In this document: piece after piece, positions 8,967 to 15,608 of the stretch
Position numbering within the stretch: the stretch's first letter is position 1
Layout of the letters: each line of letters begins with the position of its first letter
DNA from: Tsukamurella sp. TY48
Lineage (GTDB): Bacteria; Actinomycetota; Actinomycetes; Mycobacteriales; Mycobacteriaceae
Direction of reading: 5' to 3'
DNA: 64,000 nucleotides
Assembly (NCBI RefSeq): GCF_019656655.1
Contig: NZ_BPMV01000002.1
Span: forward strand, 620,001 to 684,000
Notes under the pieces: model-generated
Seen by the model: only the letters and a program-made list of their open reading frames with translations
Told to the model about the DNA's origin: nothing
Databases searched by the model: none
Position numbers and translations under genes: made by a program

Positions 8967-9089
8967 TGCGGGTCCTTTCGATGGTGTGTGCGCCAGTTCT
9001 TTCACCATCCATACTGCCTCCGCCCGAGCGGGGAAGTCACGCGCTGAGCTGGGAGTTCGGGGAAAGATCGGGGTGAACCCTGAGCGGAT

Positions 9090-9959
9090 CTACCAGCGAT
9101 GCGGGTCGGGCACCGGGGGCAGCGCCTCGATGCCGTAGGCCCAGGCGCGGAGCCGTTCGGCGGTCTCCTGCAGGCGTGGCGTGGCGCGACTGAGGTCGTC
9201 GAAACGCGACGGTGAGCCCAGCGACTGCCGCGCGGCGGCCACGGTGGACGCGGCGGACCGCACCATGTCCTGGTAGGTGAGAATGCCCTCGTCGAGGCTG
9301 CGCAGCCCGTCGTCGAGGACGGCGCGCAGCATGATCGCGGACTCGCCCCCGCCGCTGATGGCGCGCTCCATGTCGACCAGTTGCTCGCTGTAGGAGATGA
9401 TCGCGTCGGCCGAGGCCTCGGCGTCGTCGTCGAGCTCGGAGAGCGCATCGGGCGGGAGGGCGCCCGAGCGGTAGAGCACCGAGACCAGGGCGAGGAACTC
9501 CTGTTCGGCGTCGGCCAGGCGACGCACGGGGTCGTGCAGCGCGGACGACGCCGCGGGGATGGTGCGCCGGGCATAGGTGCGCGGCGGTACCGGGGTCTTG
9601 CGCAGGCGACGCAGCTTGCGCACCGCGTAGGCCGCGGGAACCACGATCACGGCGGTGATCGCGGTGGCGGTGCCGCCGACCACCGGTGCGGCAGCGGCGA
9701 ATCCGCCGACGGAGACGACGGCCGACGCCGAGGTGGTGGCGGCCCAGCCGTTGACGGTGTGCCGCGCGTTACGGATGGCGCGCTGGTGCGCGATCTTCGG
9801 GTCGCGCCGCCGGGCCGCCTTGTCGCGGGCCTCGTCGACGGCGCGGGCGGCCGCCTCCATCGCGGTCGCCGAAGCGCCGATCGCGGAGGTGGCCATCCGT
9901 GCAGCGGAGGCCGCCACCGCCGAGAAGTCGGTGCGGTAGCGGCCTCCCTGGGAGCTCAC
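9090..9959 (-). CDS. pspM: PspM-like phage-shock envelope protein (Rv2743c-like)
   Basis: This 289-residue protein lies 7 bp after pspA, as Rv2743c (PspM) does in M. tuberculosis. Residues 1-65 are alanine-rich and basic. Two hydrophobic stretches near 70-115 form a membrane hairpin, and the rest is helical. PspM is known in mycobacteria as an integral membrane member of the ClgR-PspA system that holds envelope integrity. The GTG at 9959 (VSSQGGRY) is chosen because the frame upstream would run inside pspA and is low-complexity Pro/Arg. The family assignment rests on synteny, membrane layout and general resemblance, since the protein is poorly conserved. Confidence 0.7.
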   Translation of the reverse strand: MSSQGGRYRTDFSAVAASAARMATSAIGASATAMEAAARAVDEARDKAARRRDPKIAHQRAIRNARHTVNGWAATTSASAVVSVGGFAAAAPVVGGTATAITAVIVVPAAYAVRKLRRLRKTPVPPRTYARRTIPAASSALHDPVRRLADAEQEFLALVSVLYRSGALPPDALSELDDDAEASADAIISYSEQLVDMERAISGGGESAIMLRAVLDDGLRSLDEGILTYQDMVRSAASTVAAARQSLGSPSRFDDLSRATPRLQETAERLRAWAYGIEALPPVPDPHRW

Positions 9960-9966
9960 GGCGCCC

Positions 9967-10782
9967 TTACTGTCCGGCGGGGTTCGGGCCGGCCTGGCCG
10001 GGCGCGGCCTGCGGTGCGGGGGCGGCCTGCGGTGCCGCGGGGGCACCGGCGATCTGACCGTTGGCCTGCATCGAAGCCCGGATCTGCTCCAGCCGCGAGT
10101 GCCCGGCCATCTGCACGGTGGCCTGCTGCACCTCTGCCATCCGGCCCTGGACCGAGTTCTGCGCGAGCTCGGTGGAGCCGAGGGCGTTGGCGTACCGCTT
10201 CTCGATCTTCTCCCGCACCTCGTCGAGGTTCGGGGTGTTGCCGGGCGCCGACAGCTGACCCATCTGGTTCAGCGAAGCGGAGACCTGCTCCTGCATCTTC
10301 GCCTGCTCCAGCTGGCTGAGCAGCTTGGTGCGCTCGGCGAGCTTGTTCTGCAGCTGCAGAGCGTTCTGCTCGACGGCGCGCTTGGCCTGGCCGGCGGCCT
10401 GCAGGGACTGATCGTGCAGGGCCTTGAGGTCCTCCACGCTCTGCTCCGCCGTCACCAGCTGCGCGGCGAAGGCCTCGGCCGCATTGGTGTACTCGGTGGC
10501 CTTGGCGGCGTCACCGGCGCCGGCGGCCTGATCGGCCAGCTGCACGGCCTGGCGGGTGTTGGCGGACAGCTTCTCCACCTCGGCCAGCTGGCGGTTGAGC
10601 TTCATCTCCAGCTGCCGCTGGTTGCCGATCACGGCTGCGGCCTGCTGGGACAGTGCCTGGTGCTGCCGCTGGGCGTCCTCGATCGCCTGCTGGATCTGCA
10701 CCTTGGGATCGGCGTTCTCGTCGATCTTCGCGTTGAACAGCGCCATGAGGTAGCGCCAGCCCTTGACGAACGGGTTAGCCAT
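9967..10782 (-). CDS. pspA: PspA/IM30 membrane-stress protein
   Basis: This 271-residue protein begins [20 protein letters not shown], the amphipathic N-terminal helix of PspA. Residues 25-220 are nearly continuous coiled coil (repeated QQ, LN, VEKL and LEQAK heptads), and a low-complexity Ala/Pro/Gln tail follows from about 240. PspA coats damaged membrane from the cytoplasmic side, and in mycobacteria it binds and restrains the activator ClgR. A TAGATT -10 at 10864-10869 lies 82 bp upstream, and a hairpin at 10901-10933 separates it from clgR. pspA can therefore be made alone or by read-through. Confidence 0.92.
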   Translation of the reverse strand: MANPFVKGWRYLMALFNAKIDENADPKVQIQQAIEDAQRQHQALSQQAAAVIGNQRQLEMKLNRQLAEVEKLSANTRQAVQLADQAAGAGDAAKATEYTNAAEAFAAQLVTAEQSVEDLKALHDQSLQAAGQAKRAVEQNALQLQNKLAERTKLLSQLEQAKMQEQVSASLNQMGQLSAPGNTPNLDEVREKIEKRYANALGSTELAQNSVQGRMAEVQQATVQMAGHSRLEQIRASMQANGQIAGAPAAPQAAPAPQAAPGQAGPNPAGQ

Positions 10783-10863
10783 CGGTCTACTACGCCTCCG
10801 TGTCGAAGTGTGTCCGGTCGGGTCGGCGCGGGCCCGAGTGGGCGACGTACCGACGTGATGTCC

Positions 10864-10869
10864 AATCTA
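10864..10869 (-). promoter_or_regulatory. -10 element of pspA
   Basis: TAGATT on the minus strand lies in the 165-bp gap between clgR and pspA, downstream of the hairpin at 10901-10933. It would give a 5' leader of roughly 75 bases. Confidence 0.45.
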
Positions 10870-10900
10870 TCGGGTATCCGGGCCGTTGTGCGGCCCCGGA

Positions 10901-10933
10901 CCGCGGGTTCAGGGATTTCCCCCGTACCCGCGG
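10901..10933 (-). terminator. Hairpin between clgR and pspA (partial terminator)
   Basis: The arms CCGCGGGT/ACCCGCGG contain an inner GGGA/TCCC pairing. The hairpin lies 15 bp past the clgR stop, so it may set the clgR to pspA transcript ratio. Confidence 0.55.
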
Positions 10934-10947
10934 CCCGTGATCTCGGG

Positions 10948-11223
10948 TCAGGCGGCCGCCATGGCGGGGGCCGGGATGACCAGCTTCGGGAACGGCCGCA
11001 TCGAGACGCTGGCCTGTGCCACCAGTTCGGCGACCTCCACGTCGAGTGCGCCGCAGATGGCGGCCAGCAGTTCGCTGGACGCCTCCTTCTGGCCGCGCTC
11101 GACCTCGGACAGGTAGCCCAAGCTGACCTGGGCCGCCGACGACACGTCCCGGAGCGTGCGTGCCTGGCGGACCCGCGTCTTGCGCAGATTCTCGCCGATC
11201 GCTTCGCGCAACAGTAGAGCCAT
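10948..11223 (-). CDS. clgR: ClgR, Cro/CI-type activator of clp and psp genes
   Basis: This 91-residue protein carries an HTH_3 domain spanning about residues 8-65 ([20 protein letters not shown] and then [20 protein letters not shown]). It has the short C-terminal tail typical of mycobacterial and corynebacterial ClgR, ending APAMAAA; such C-termini are targets of ClpP turnover in relatives. ClgR activates clpP1P2, clpC and the psp operon under envelope stress. The ATG at 11223 has GGAGGTGAGC directly upstream. A sigma-E-like promoter (11267-11293) precedes it. It is the first gene of the clgR-pspA-pspM group. Confidence 0.9.
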   Translation of the reverse strand: MALLLREAIGENLRKTRVRQARTLRDVSSAAQVSLGYLSEVERGQKEASSELLAAICGALDVEVAELVAQASVSMRPFPKLVIPAPAMAAA

Positions 11224-11266
11224 GCTCACCTCCGATTCGTCGTTGAAACTTGATATCTGTTCACTC

Positions 11267-11293
11267 AACGCTGAGGAGGCCCGGTTGGTTCCC
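11267..11293 (-). promoter_or_regulatory. Sigma-E-like (ECF) promoter of clgR
   Basis: On the minus strand GGGAAC is followed 17 bases later by CGTT (CGTTGAG). This fits the actinobacterial sigma-E pattern GGAAC-N16/17-CGTT. It lies in the cinA-clgR gap, giving a leader of roughly 35-40 bases ahead of a strong ribosome site. Confidence 0.72.
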
Positions 11294-11308
11294 GTTTGCG
11301 GAATTTCC

Positions 11309-11791
11309 TTACGGATTCGGGTCGAGGACCCGGTCCCGGAGCTCCCGGAGCGCCGCGGAGACGGCGCCGTGCCGGACGGCGGAGCGGTCACCGTCGAGCC
11401 GCAGGGCGGTGACGGACGTGCCCGACGGTCCCGCGATGCCCAGGTAGACGGTGCCCACGGGCACGCCGTCCTGTTCGGTGGGGCCGGCCACCCCGGTGAG
11501 GCCGACGCCCCAGTCGGCACCACAGCGATCGCGGGCGCCGTCGGCGAGGAGGCGGGCGGTGTCCGGGTGCACGGGTCCGCATCGGTCGAGCACATCGGCC
11601 GGCACCCCGGCCAGGGTCGACTTGAGATCGGTGGCGTACACGATGAGGCCGCCGCGGAGCACCGCGCTGGCGCCGGGGACGTCGGCGATCGTGGCGGCGA
11701 ACAGTCCGGCGGTGAGCGATTCCGCGGAGGCCACGGTCTGCTCGCGCGCGGTCAGGGCCGCGACGAGGCCGGCCGCCTCAGGTGCGGGCAC
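11309..11791 (-). CDS. CinA-family nicotinamide-nucleotide amidase (PncC domain only)
   Basis: This 160-residue protein consists of the C-terminal CinA (PncC) domain alone. [20 protein letters not shown] near residue 22 and [20 protein letters not shown] near 107 are the two conserved family motifs, with the Ser/Gly-rich active loop. Members deamidate nicotinamide mononucleotide to nicotinate mononucleotide, recycling pyridine nucleotide. The GTG start lies inside the end of pgsA (14-base overlap), so the two are translationally coupled. The pgsA-cinA-(clgR)-recA order is widely conserved in Gram-positive bacteria. Confidence 0.88.
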   Translation of the reverse strand: MPAPEAAGLVAALTAREQTVASAESLTAGLFAATIADVPGASAVLRGGLIVYATDLKSTLAGVPADVLDRCGPVHPDTARLLADGARDRCGADWGVGLTGVAGPTEQDGVPVGTVYLGIAGPSGTSVTALRLDGDRSAVRHGAVSAALRELRDRVLDPNP

Positions 11792-12356
11792 GCCACCAGC
11801 TCACGAGGTAGTCGATGCCGGTCCACACCGTGACGATGACTGCGGCGCCCATGACGACTGCCTTCGGGAGGTCCATCCACGCGGGCAGCGGCATGAGGTA
11901 GAGGCCGATCGCGATCGTCTGCAGCATCGTCTTGAGCTTGCCGCCGCGACTGGCCGGGATCACGCCGTCACGGATCACGGCGAACCGGAAGACGGTGATG
12001 CCGAGTTCGCGGATCAGGATCACCACGGTCACCCACCACGGCAGATCGCCCAGCATCGACAGGCCGATCAGCGCGGCACCGGTGAGGGCCTTGTCGGCGA
12101 TCGGGTCCATGAGCTTGCCGAAGTCGGTGATGAGGCCGTAGCGGCGAGCGATCTGGCCGTCCACGCGGTCGGTGAACATGGCCACCGCGAAGACGATGAA
12201 GGCGATCCACCGCCAGTGCGGATCGTGGCCGCCGTCGGCGAACAGGGCCACCAGGAAGACCGGCACGAGTACGATCCGAAGCACCGTGAGGGCGTTCGCC
12301 ACATTCACATTGGAGACACGTGTGTCCGTGGGACTCACGCCATCCGGTGCACTCAC
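11778..12356 (-). CDS. pgsA: CDP-alcohol phosphatidyltransferase (PgsA-type)
   Basis: This 192-residue membrane protein is probably the CDP-diacylglycerol:glycerol-3-phosphate phosphatidyltransferase of phosphatidylglycerol synthesis, syntenic with pgsA3 of M. tuberculosis. The family signature D-x2-DG-x2-AR-x8-G-x3-D-x3-D is complete: DRVDGQIARRYGL continues to FGKLMDPIAD, about residues 63-89. Five to six membrane helices follow the usual pattern. The GTG start at 12356 has TAGGCT seven bases upstream, giving a leaderless transcript. It opens the pgsA-cinA operon and is divergent from argA. Confidence 0.9.
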   Translation of the reverse strand: MSAPDGVSPTDTRVSNVNVANALTVLRIVLVPVFLVALFADGGHDPHWRWIAFIVFAVAMFTDRVDGQIARRYGLITDFGKLMDPIADKALTGAALIGLSMLGDLPWWVTVVILIRELGITVFRFAVIRDGVIPASRGGKLKTMLQTIAIGLYLMPLPAWMDLPKAVVMGAAVIVTVWTGIDYLVSWWRART

Positions 12357-12369
12357 GGCGCTAAGCCTA
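12357..12369 (-). promoter_or_regulatory. Leaderless promoter of pgsA
   Basis: TAGGCT (12364-12369) lies 7 bases before the GTG on the minus strand. Confidence 0.6.
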
Positions 12370-12399
12370 TCGGGTCCGGGGATCGGCCCCCGCGCGCGC

Positions 12400-12411
12400 T
12401 AGTGTTTGGCG
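12400..12411 (+). promoter_or_regulatory. Leaderless promoter of argA
   Basis: TAGTGT (12400-12405) lies 6 bases before the ATG at 12412. The spacing favours this ATG over the TTG at 12406. Confidence 0.6.
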
Positions 12412-12918
12412 ATGACCACCTCCGCCGCCGACGAGTTGCGTCGCGCCCGGACCTCCGACGTCCCCGCGATCAAGCGCCTCATCGACGTCTACGCGGGCCG
12501 GATCCTGCTGGAGAAGAACCTGGTCACGCTGTACGAGTCGATCCAGGAGTTCTGGGTGGCGCAGGTGGGCGGCGAGATCGTCGGCTGCGGTGCGCTGCAC
12601 GTGCTGTGGTCGGATCTCGGTGAGATCCGCACGCTCGCGGTGGATCCGGCGGTCAAGGGGCACGGGATCGGGCACAAGATCGTGGCGCGCCTGCTCGACG
12701 AGGCGCGGTTCCTGGAGTTGCAGCGGGTGTTCGTGCTCACCTTCGAGACGGACTTCTTCGGGCGGCACGGCTTCGTGGAGATCGACGGCACGCCGGTGAG
12801 CGCCGAGGTGTACGCCGAACTGTGCCGCAGCTACGACCAGGGCGTCGCCGAGTTCCTCGACCTGAGCTACGTGAAGCCGAACACCCTCGGCAACACCCGG
12901 ATGCTGGTGTCCCTCTAG
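12412..12918 (+). CDS. argA: Amino-acid (glutamate/glutamine) N-acetyltransferase, ArgA type
   Basis: This 168-residue single-domain GNAT protein is syntenic with Rv2747 (ArgA), which makes N-acetylglutamate for the first step of arginine synthesis. The N-terminus AADELRRARTSDVPAIKRLI is the beta1-alpha1 part of GNAT. EIRTLAVDPAVKGHGIGHKI near residue 76 is the acetyl-CoA pyrophosphate loop (R/Q-x-x-G-x-G/A). The short length lacks the amino-acid-kinase domain of the E. coli enzyme, as in mycobacteria. Its end overlaps the convergent membrane protein gene by 4 bp. Confidence 0.85.
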   Translation: MTTSAADELRRARTSDVPAIKRLIDVYAGRILLEKNLVTLYESIQEFWVAQVGGEIVGCGALHVLWSDLGEIRTLAVDPAVKGHGIGHKIVARLLDEARFLELQRVFVLTFETDFFGRHGFVEIDGTPVSAEVYAELCRSYDQGVAEFLDLSYVKPNTLGNTRMLVSL

Positions 12919-13577
12919 CCCCACCCCGGCTCGACGGTGGGCCGGGTCGCTCCGGGGCCGCGCGTGAGCACGTCGATCAACCACCCGACGAGTATCGGGA
13001 TCACCCAGGTGAACACGGCGAAACCGACCTGCATCGCGGCCGGCGCCCACTGGGTGACCGCGCCGAGCACCTGCTCCCCGACCACGTACTGCCACAGCGC
13101 CCAGGTGCCGATGCCCACGGGAACGGAGGCGATCCAGGCGATCCCGTCCCGGCGGGCGAGCCCCCACCCCGCGACCCCGGCGACCGTCATCACCACGCCG
13201 GTGAGCACCACGATCGCGTCGATGAAGCGATGGACCTCGCCCCGCGTGAGGGCCAGCCACAGCGCCACACCGGTATCGGTGAGTGCCACGAGCGTCCACG
13301 CGCCCACACCGGCCAGCCTGCCCGTCAGGCCCCTGCCGACCGCCGCGAGATACGCCAGAATCGGGAGGTACGGGAGGAGGGTGGCGGCCCACACCGTCGC
13401 CGCGGAGGCCGACGAGGGCATGCGATCCGCCACGACCGCGGCCACCGCGACGGACAGGATCGCGACCGCGCCGGAGCCGATCGCGACGGCCGGCCCCGTC
13501 GGACCGGGGCGTGCCGGGAGGGCGCGCGGGGGCGGCGATCCGGACGGTCCCGCGGGCGGAAATCCATAGGCGTTCAC
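12915..13577 (-). CDS. Hypothetical multi-spanning membrane protein
   Basis: This 220-residue protein begins VNAYGFPPAGPSGSPPPRAL, a Pro-rich cytoplasmic stretch. Six hydrophobic segments follow, each about 20 residues, the last ending WVIPILVGWLIDVL. No catalytic motif or known family is recognised. The GTG at 13577 is chosen over the ATG at 13610 because TACACT lies 7 bases upstream of it and the longer form would leave no room for promoters. The gene is convergent with argA (4-bp overlap) and divergent from the methyltransferase gene. The role is unknown. Confidence 0.7.
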   Translation of the reverse strand: MNAYGFPPAGPSGSPPPRALPARPGPTGPAVAIGSGAVAILSVAVAAVVADRMPSSASAATVWAATLLPYLPILAYLAAVGRGLTGRLAGVGAWTLVALTDTGVALWLALTRGEVHRFIDAIVVLTGVVMTVAGVAGWGLARRDGIAWIASVPVGIGTWALWQYVVGEQVLGAVTQWAPAAMQVGFAVFTWVIPILVGWLIDVLTRGPGATRPTVEPGWG

Positions 13578-13590
13578 AGCCCGAAGTGTA
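13578..13590 (-). promoter_or_regulatory. Leaderless promoter of the membrane protein gene
   Basis: TACACT (13585-13590) lies 7 bases before the GTG at 13577, which decides the start. Confidence 0.55.
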
Positions 13591-13624
13591 TGGCCGATTC
13601 GGTGAACCATGATTGACTCTTCGG

Positions 13625-14365
13625 GTGGACGTGATCGACGAATTGCGAGCGGCGGGTTGCGTGTTCGCCGACCAGGAAGCCGAGCTGCTCGCCTCGACCG
13701 CGACCGGCGCGGAACTCGAGGATCTGGTACGGCGACGTTGCTGTGGTGAACCGCTCGAGCACCTGCTGGGCTGGGTCGAATTCCGGGGTCGCCGGCTGGC
13801 CGTGGGCCCCGGAACCTTCGTGCCGCGCCGGCGCACCGAGCTGCTCGCCGAGCTCGCGGACGACGCCCGTCCGGCTGTCCTGGTCGAGCTGTGCTGCGGC
13901 GTGGCCCCCGTCGCCGCCACCTGCGCTGCGGAAGAGGCCTACGCGGTCGACATCGACCCGGTGCCCCTCGAATACGCCAGGCTCAATGCGCCCGGCGCCA
14001 CGGTGCTCACCGGCGATCTGTACGCCTCACTCCCCCGCGAGCTGTCCGGCCGGGTGGACGTGATCGCGGCGAACGCCCCGTACGTCCCCACGGCGGCGAT
14101 CGCGACGATGCCCGCCGAGGCCCGCGAGCACGAGCCGCGCGTGGCCCTCGACGGCGGCGCCGACGGATTGGCGGTGCATCGCAGGATCGCCGCCGAGGCG
14201 CGGATGTGGCTCGCGGACGGCGGCGTCGTCCTCATCGAGACGGGCCGCTACCAGGCCGAGTACACCGAGCGGCTGCTGCGCGCCGCCGGATTCGCCGCGC
14301 GCGTGGTCACCGATGCCGATCGCGGTTCCACGGTGGCCGTCGGCGTGCTCGAACCCGCGCACTGA
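13625..14365 (+). CDS. HemK/PrmC-like putative protein-glutamine N5-methyltransferase
   Basis: This 246-residue SAM-dependent methyltransferase has a short N-terminal helical domain (DELRAAGCVFADQEAELLAS) and a Rossmann domain starting FVPRRRTELLAE. VELCCGVAPVAATCA near residue 86 is the SAM-binding loop, with Cys-Cys-Gly where D-x-G-x-G is usual. The catalytic NPPY motif reads NAPY near residue 141. These features fit the TIGR03704-type HemK-like branch rather than true PrmC, so the target may differ from release factors. Starts at TTG 13613 and GTG 13631 are also possible; 13625 gives the N-terminal length usual for the branch. Confidence 0.75.
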   Translation: MDVIDELRAAGCVFADQEAELLASTATGAELEDLVRRRCCGEPLEHLLGWVEFRGRRLAVGPGTFVPRRRTELLAELADDARPAVLVELCCGVAPVAATCAAEEAYAVDIDPVPLEYARLNAPGATVLTGDLYASLPRELSGRVDVIAANAPYVPTAAIATMPAEAREHEPRVALDGGADGLAVHRRIAAEARMWLADGGVVLIETGRYQAEYTERLLRAAGFAARVVTDADRGSTVAVGVLEPAH

Positions 14366-14402
14366 CCCGACTGCGCACCGAGACGACCGCGCGCCGAAAC
14401 GA

Positions 14403-14441
14403 CGAAGCCCGCCGGTCACCGTGGTGACGGACGGGGCTTCG
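14403..14441. terminator. Bidirectional terminator between methyltransferase gene and terC
   Basis: The hairpin arms CGAAGCCC.../...GGGCTTCG have an inner CCGGTCACC/GGTGACGG stem and a 2-base loop. It lies between two convergent genes. Confidence 0.75.
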
Positions 14442-14451
14442 CGCTGTCGGC

Positions 14452-15462
14452 CTACTCGGAGCCGGCGTCGATCGACTTCTTGTCGTCGTGCTTGGACTTG
14501 AGCAAGGACGCGATCGTGGTGATCGCGAGGACACCCATGATCACTGCCAGCGACAGGCCGGTCGAGATCTCCGGGACGGCCAGCGGCTGTCCACCGTTGA
14601 TGAAGGGCAGCGTGTTCTCGTGCAGGGCGTGCAGCACCAGCTTCACGCCGATGAAGCCGAGCACGATCGACAGGCCGTAGGACAGGTACACCAGGCGGTC
14701 GAGCAGTCCGCCGATCAGGAAGAACAGCTGGCGCAGACCCATCAGCGCGAAGGCGTTGGCCATGAACACCAGGTAGGGCTCCTGGGTGAGGCCGTAGATC
14801 GCGGGGATCGAGTCGAACGCGAACAGCAGGTCGGTGAAACCGATCACGACCAGCGCCAGCAGCAGCGGCGTGGCGACCTTCTTGCCGTCGATCTTGGTGA
14901 CCAGCTTGTCGCCGTCGTACTGATCGGTGGTGGGGACGATCTTCTTGAACAGCGAGGCCACGCGGCTCTCGCGCTTCTCCTCGTCGTCGATCGGCCCCTC
15001 GGGCGACGCGGCCTCCTTGACCAGCTTGAAGGCGGTGTAGATGAGGAAGATGCCGAACAGGTAGAACACCCAGCTGAACGCGGAGATGGCGGCGGCGCCC
15101 ACGGCGATGAAGATGCCGCGCATGACCAGCGCCATCACGATGCCGATGAGCAGCACCTTCTGCTGGTACATCTTGGGAACGGCGAACTTCGCCATGATGA
15201 TGACGAACACGAAGAGGTTGTCGACCGATAGCGCCTTCTCGGTGACGAACCCGGCGAAGAACTCTCCGCCGTACTGCGGCCCGGACACCACCCAGACGCC
15301 GATGCCGAAGATCACGGCCAGGCCGATGTAGACGGCGGTCCAGAAGCCGGACTCCTTCAGCGTGGGCTCGTGCGGGGTGCGCACGTGGGCGAAGAAGTCG
15401 AAGACGAACAGTCCCAGAACCACCAGGATGGAGACGACCCAGACAAGGGTTGAGACGTGCAT
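14452..15462 (-). CDS. TerC/Alx family integral membrane protein (likely Mn2+ exporter)
   Basis: This 336-residue TerC protein has about nine membrane helices. The family signatures TEKALSVDNLFVFVIIM near residue 70 and FTDLLFAFDSIPAIYGLT near 200 carry the conserved Asp residues of the metal site. Alx/TerC proteins export manganese or load it onto exported proteins. The ATG at 15462 has GGAGG 8 bases upstream; a longer frame (to 15546) would run through the riboswitch and is rejected. Control by the upstream yybP-ykoY element supports a manganese role. It lies directly after ftsK on the same strand with its own promoter. Confidence 0.9.
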   Translation of the reverse strand: MHVSTLVWVVSILVVLGLFVFDFFAHVRTPHEPTLKESGFWTAVYIGLAVIFGIGVWVVSGPQYGGEFFAGFVTEKALSVDNLFVFVIIMAKFAVPKMYQQKVLLIGIVMALVMRGIFIAVGAAAISAFSWVFYLFGIFLIYTAFKLVKEAASPEGPIDDEEKRESRVASLFKKIVPTTDQYDGDKLVTKIDGKKVATPLLLALVVIGFTDLLFAFDSIPAIYGLTQEPYLVFMANAFALMGLRQLFFLIGGLLDRLVYLSYGLSIVLGFIGVKLVLHALHENTLPFINGGQPLAVPEISTGLSLAVIMGVLAITTIASLLKSKHDDKKSIDAGSE

Positions 15463-15470
15463 TGCATATA

Positions 15471-15590
15471 CCTCCGGTACAAGATCCGGAGGTCTCTCCC
15501 CACCCGACGATGCGGGTTCAGCGCGCCCGGGCGGATATCGATCCACCGTGATGACGATCGCGCTGCGAGCGGGATACTCCCCTCACAAAT
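15471..15590 (-). promoter_or_regulatory. yybP-ykoY manganese riboswitch with ribosome-site-sequestering platform
   Basis: On the minus strand the leader starts with GAGGGGAGTA (15575-15584) and ends with GAGACCTCC (15488-15496). These are the two ends of the yybP-ykoY consensus, and GAGG/CCTC closes stem P1. The 3' half of P1 then overlaps CCTCCGG (15486-15492), which can pair perfectly with CCGGAGG (15471-15477), the ribosome site of terC. Ligand-bound P1 would free the ribosome site, so the switch should turn translation on with Mn2+. The inner stems were not folded by computation. Confidence 0.82.
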
Positions 15591-15598
15591 GCATGATC

Positions 15599-15604
15599 AC
15601 TATA
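15599..15604 (-). promoter_or_regulatory. -10 element of the terC leader
   Basis: TATAGT on the minus strand lies just past the ftsK stop. Transcription would begin near 15592, a few bases before the riboswitch. No good -35 is visible inside the ftsK end. Confidence 0.55.
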
Positions 15605-15608
15605 ACAG

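Noticed and set aside
15463-15546. N-terminal extension of TerC
   Set aside because: It lies within the riboswitch and its platform, and a strong ribosome site precedes the ATG at 15462.
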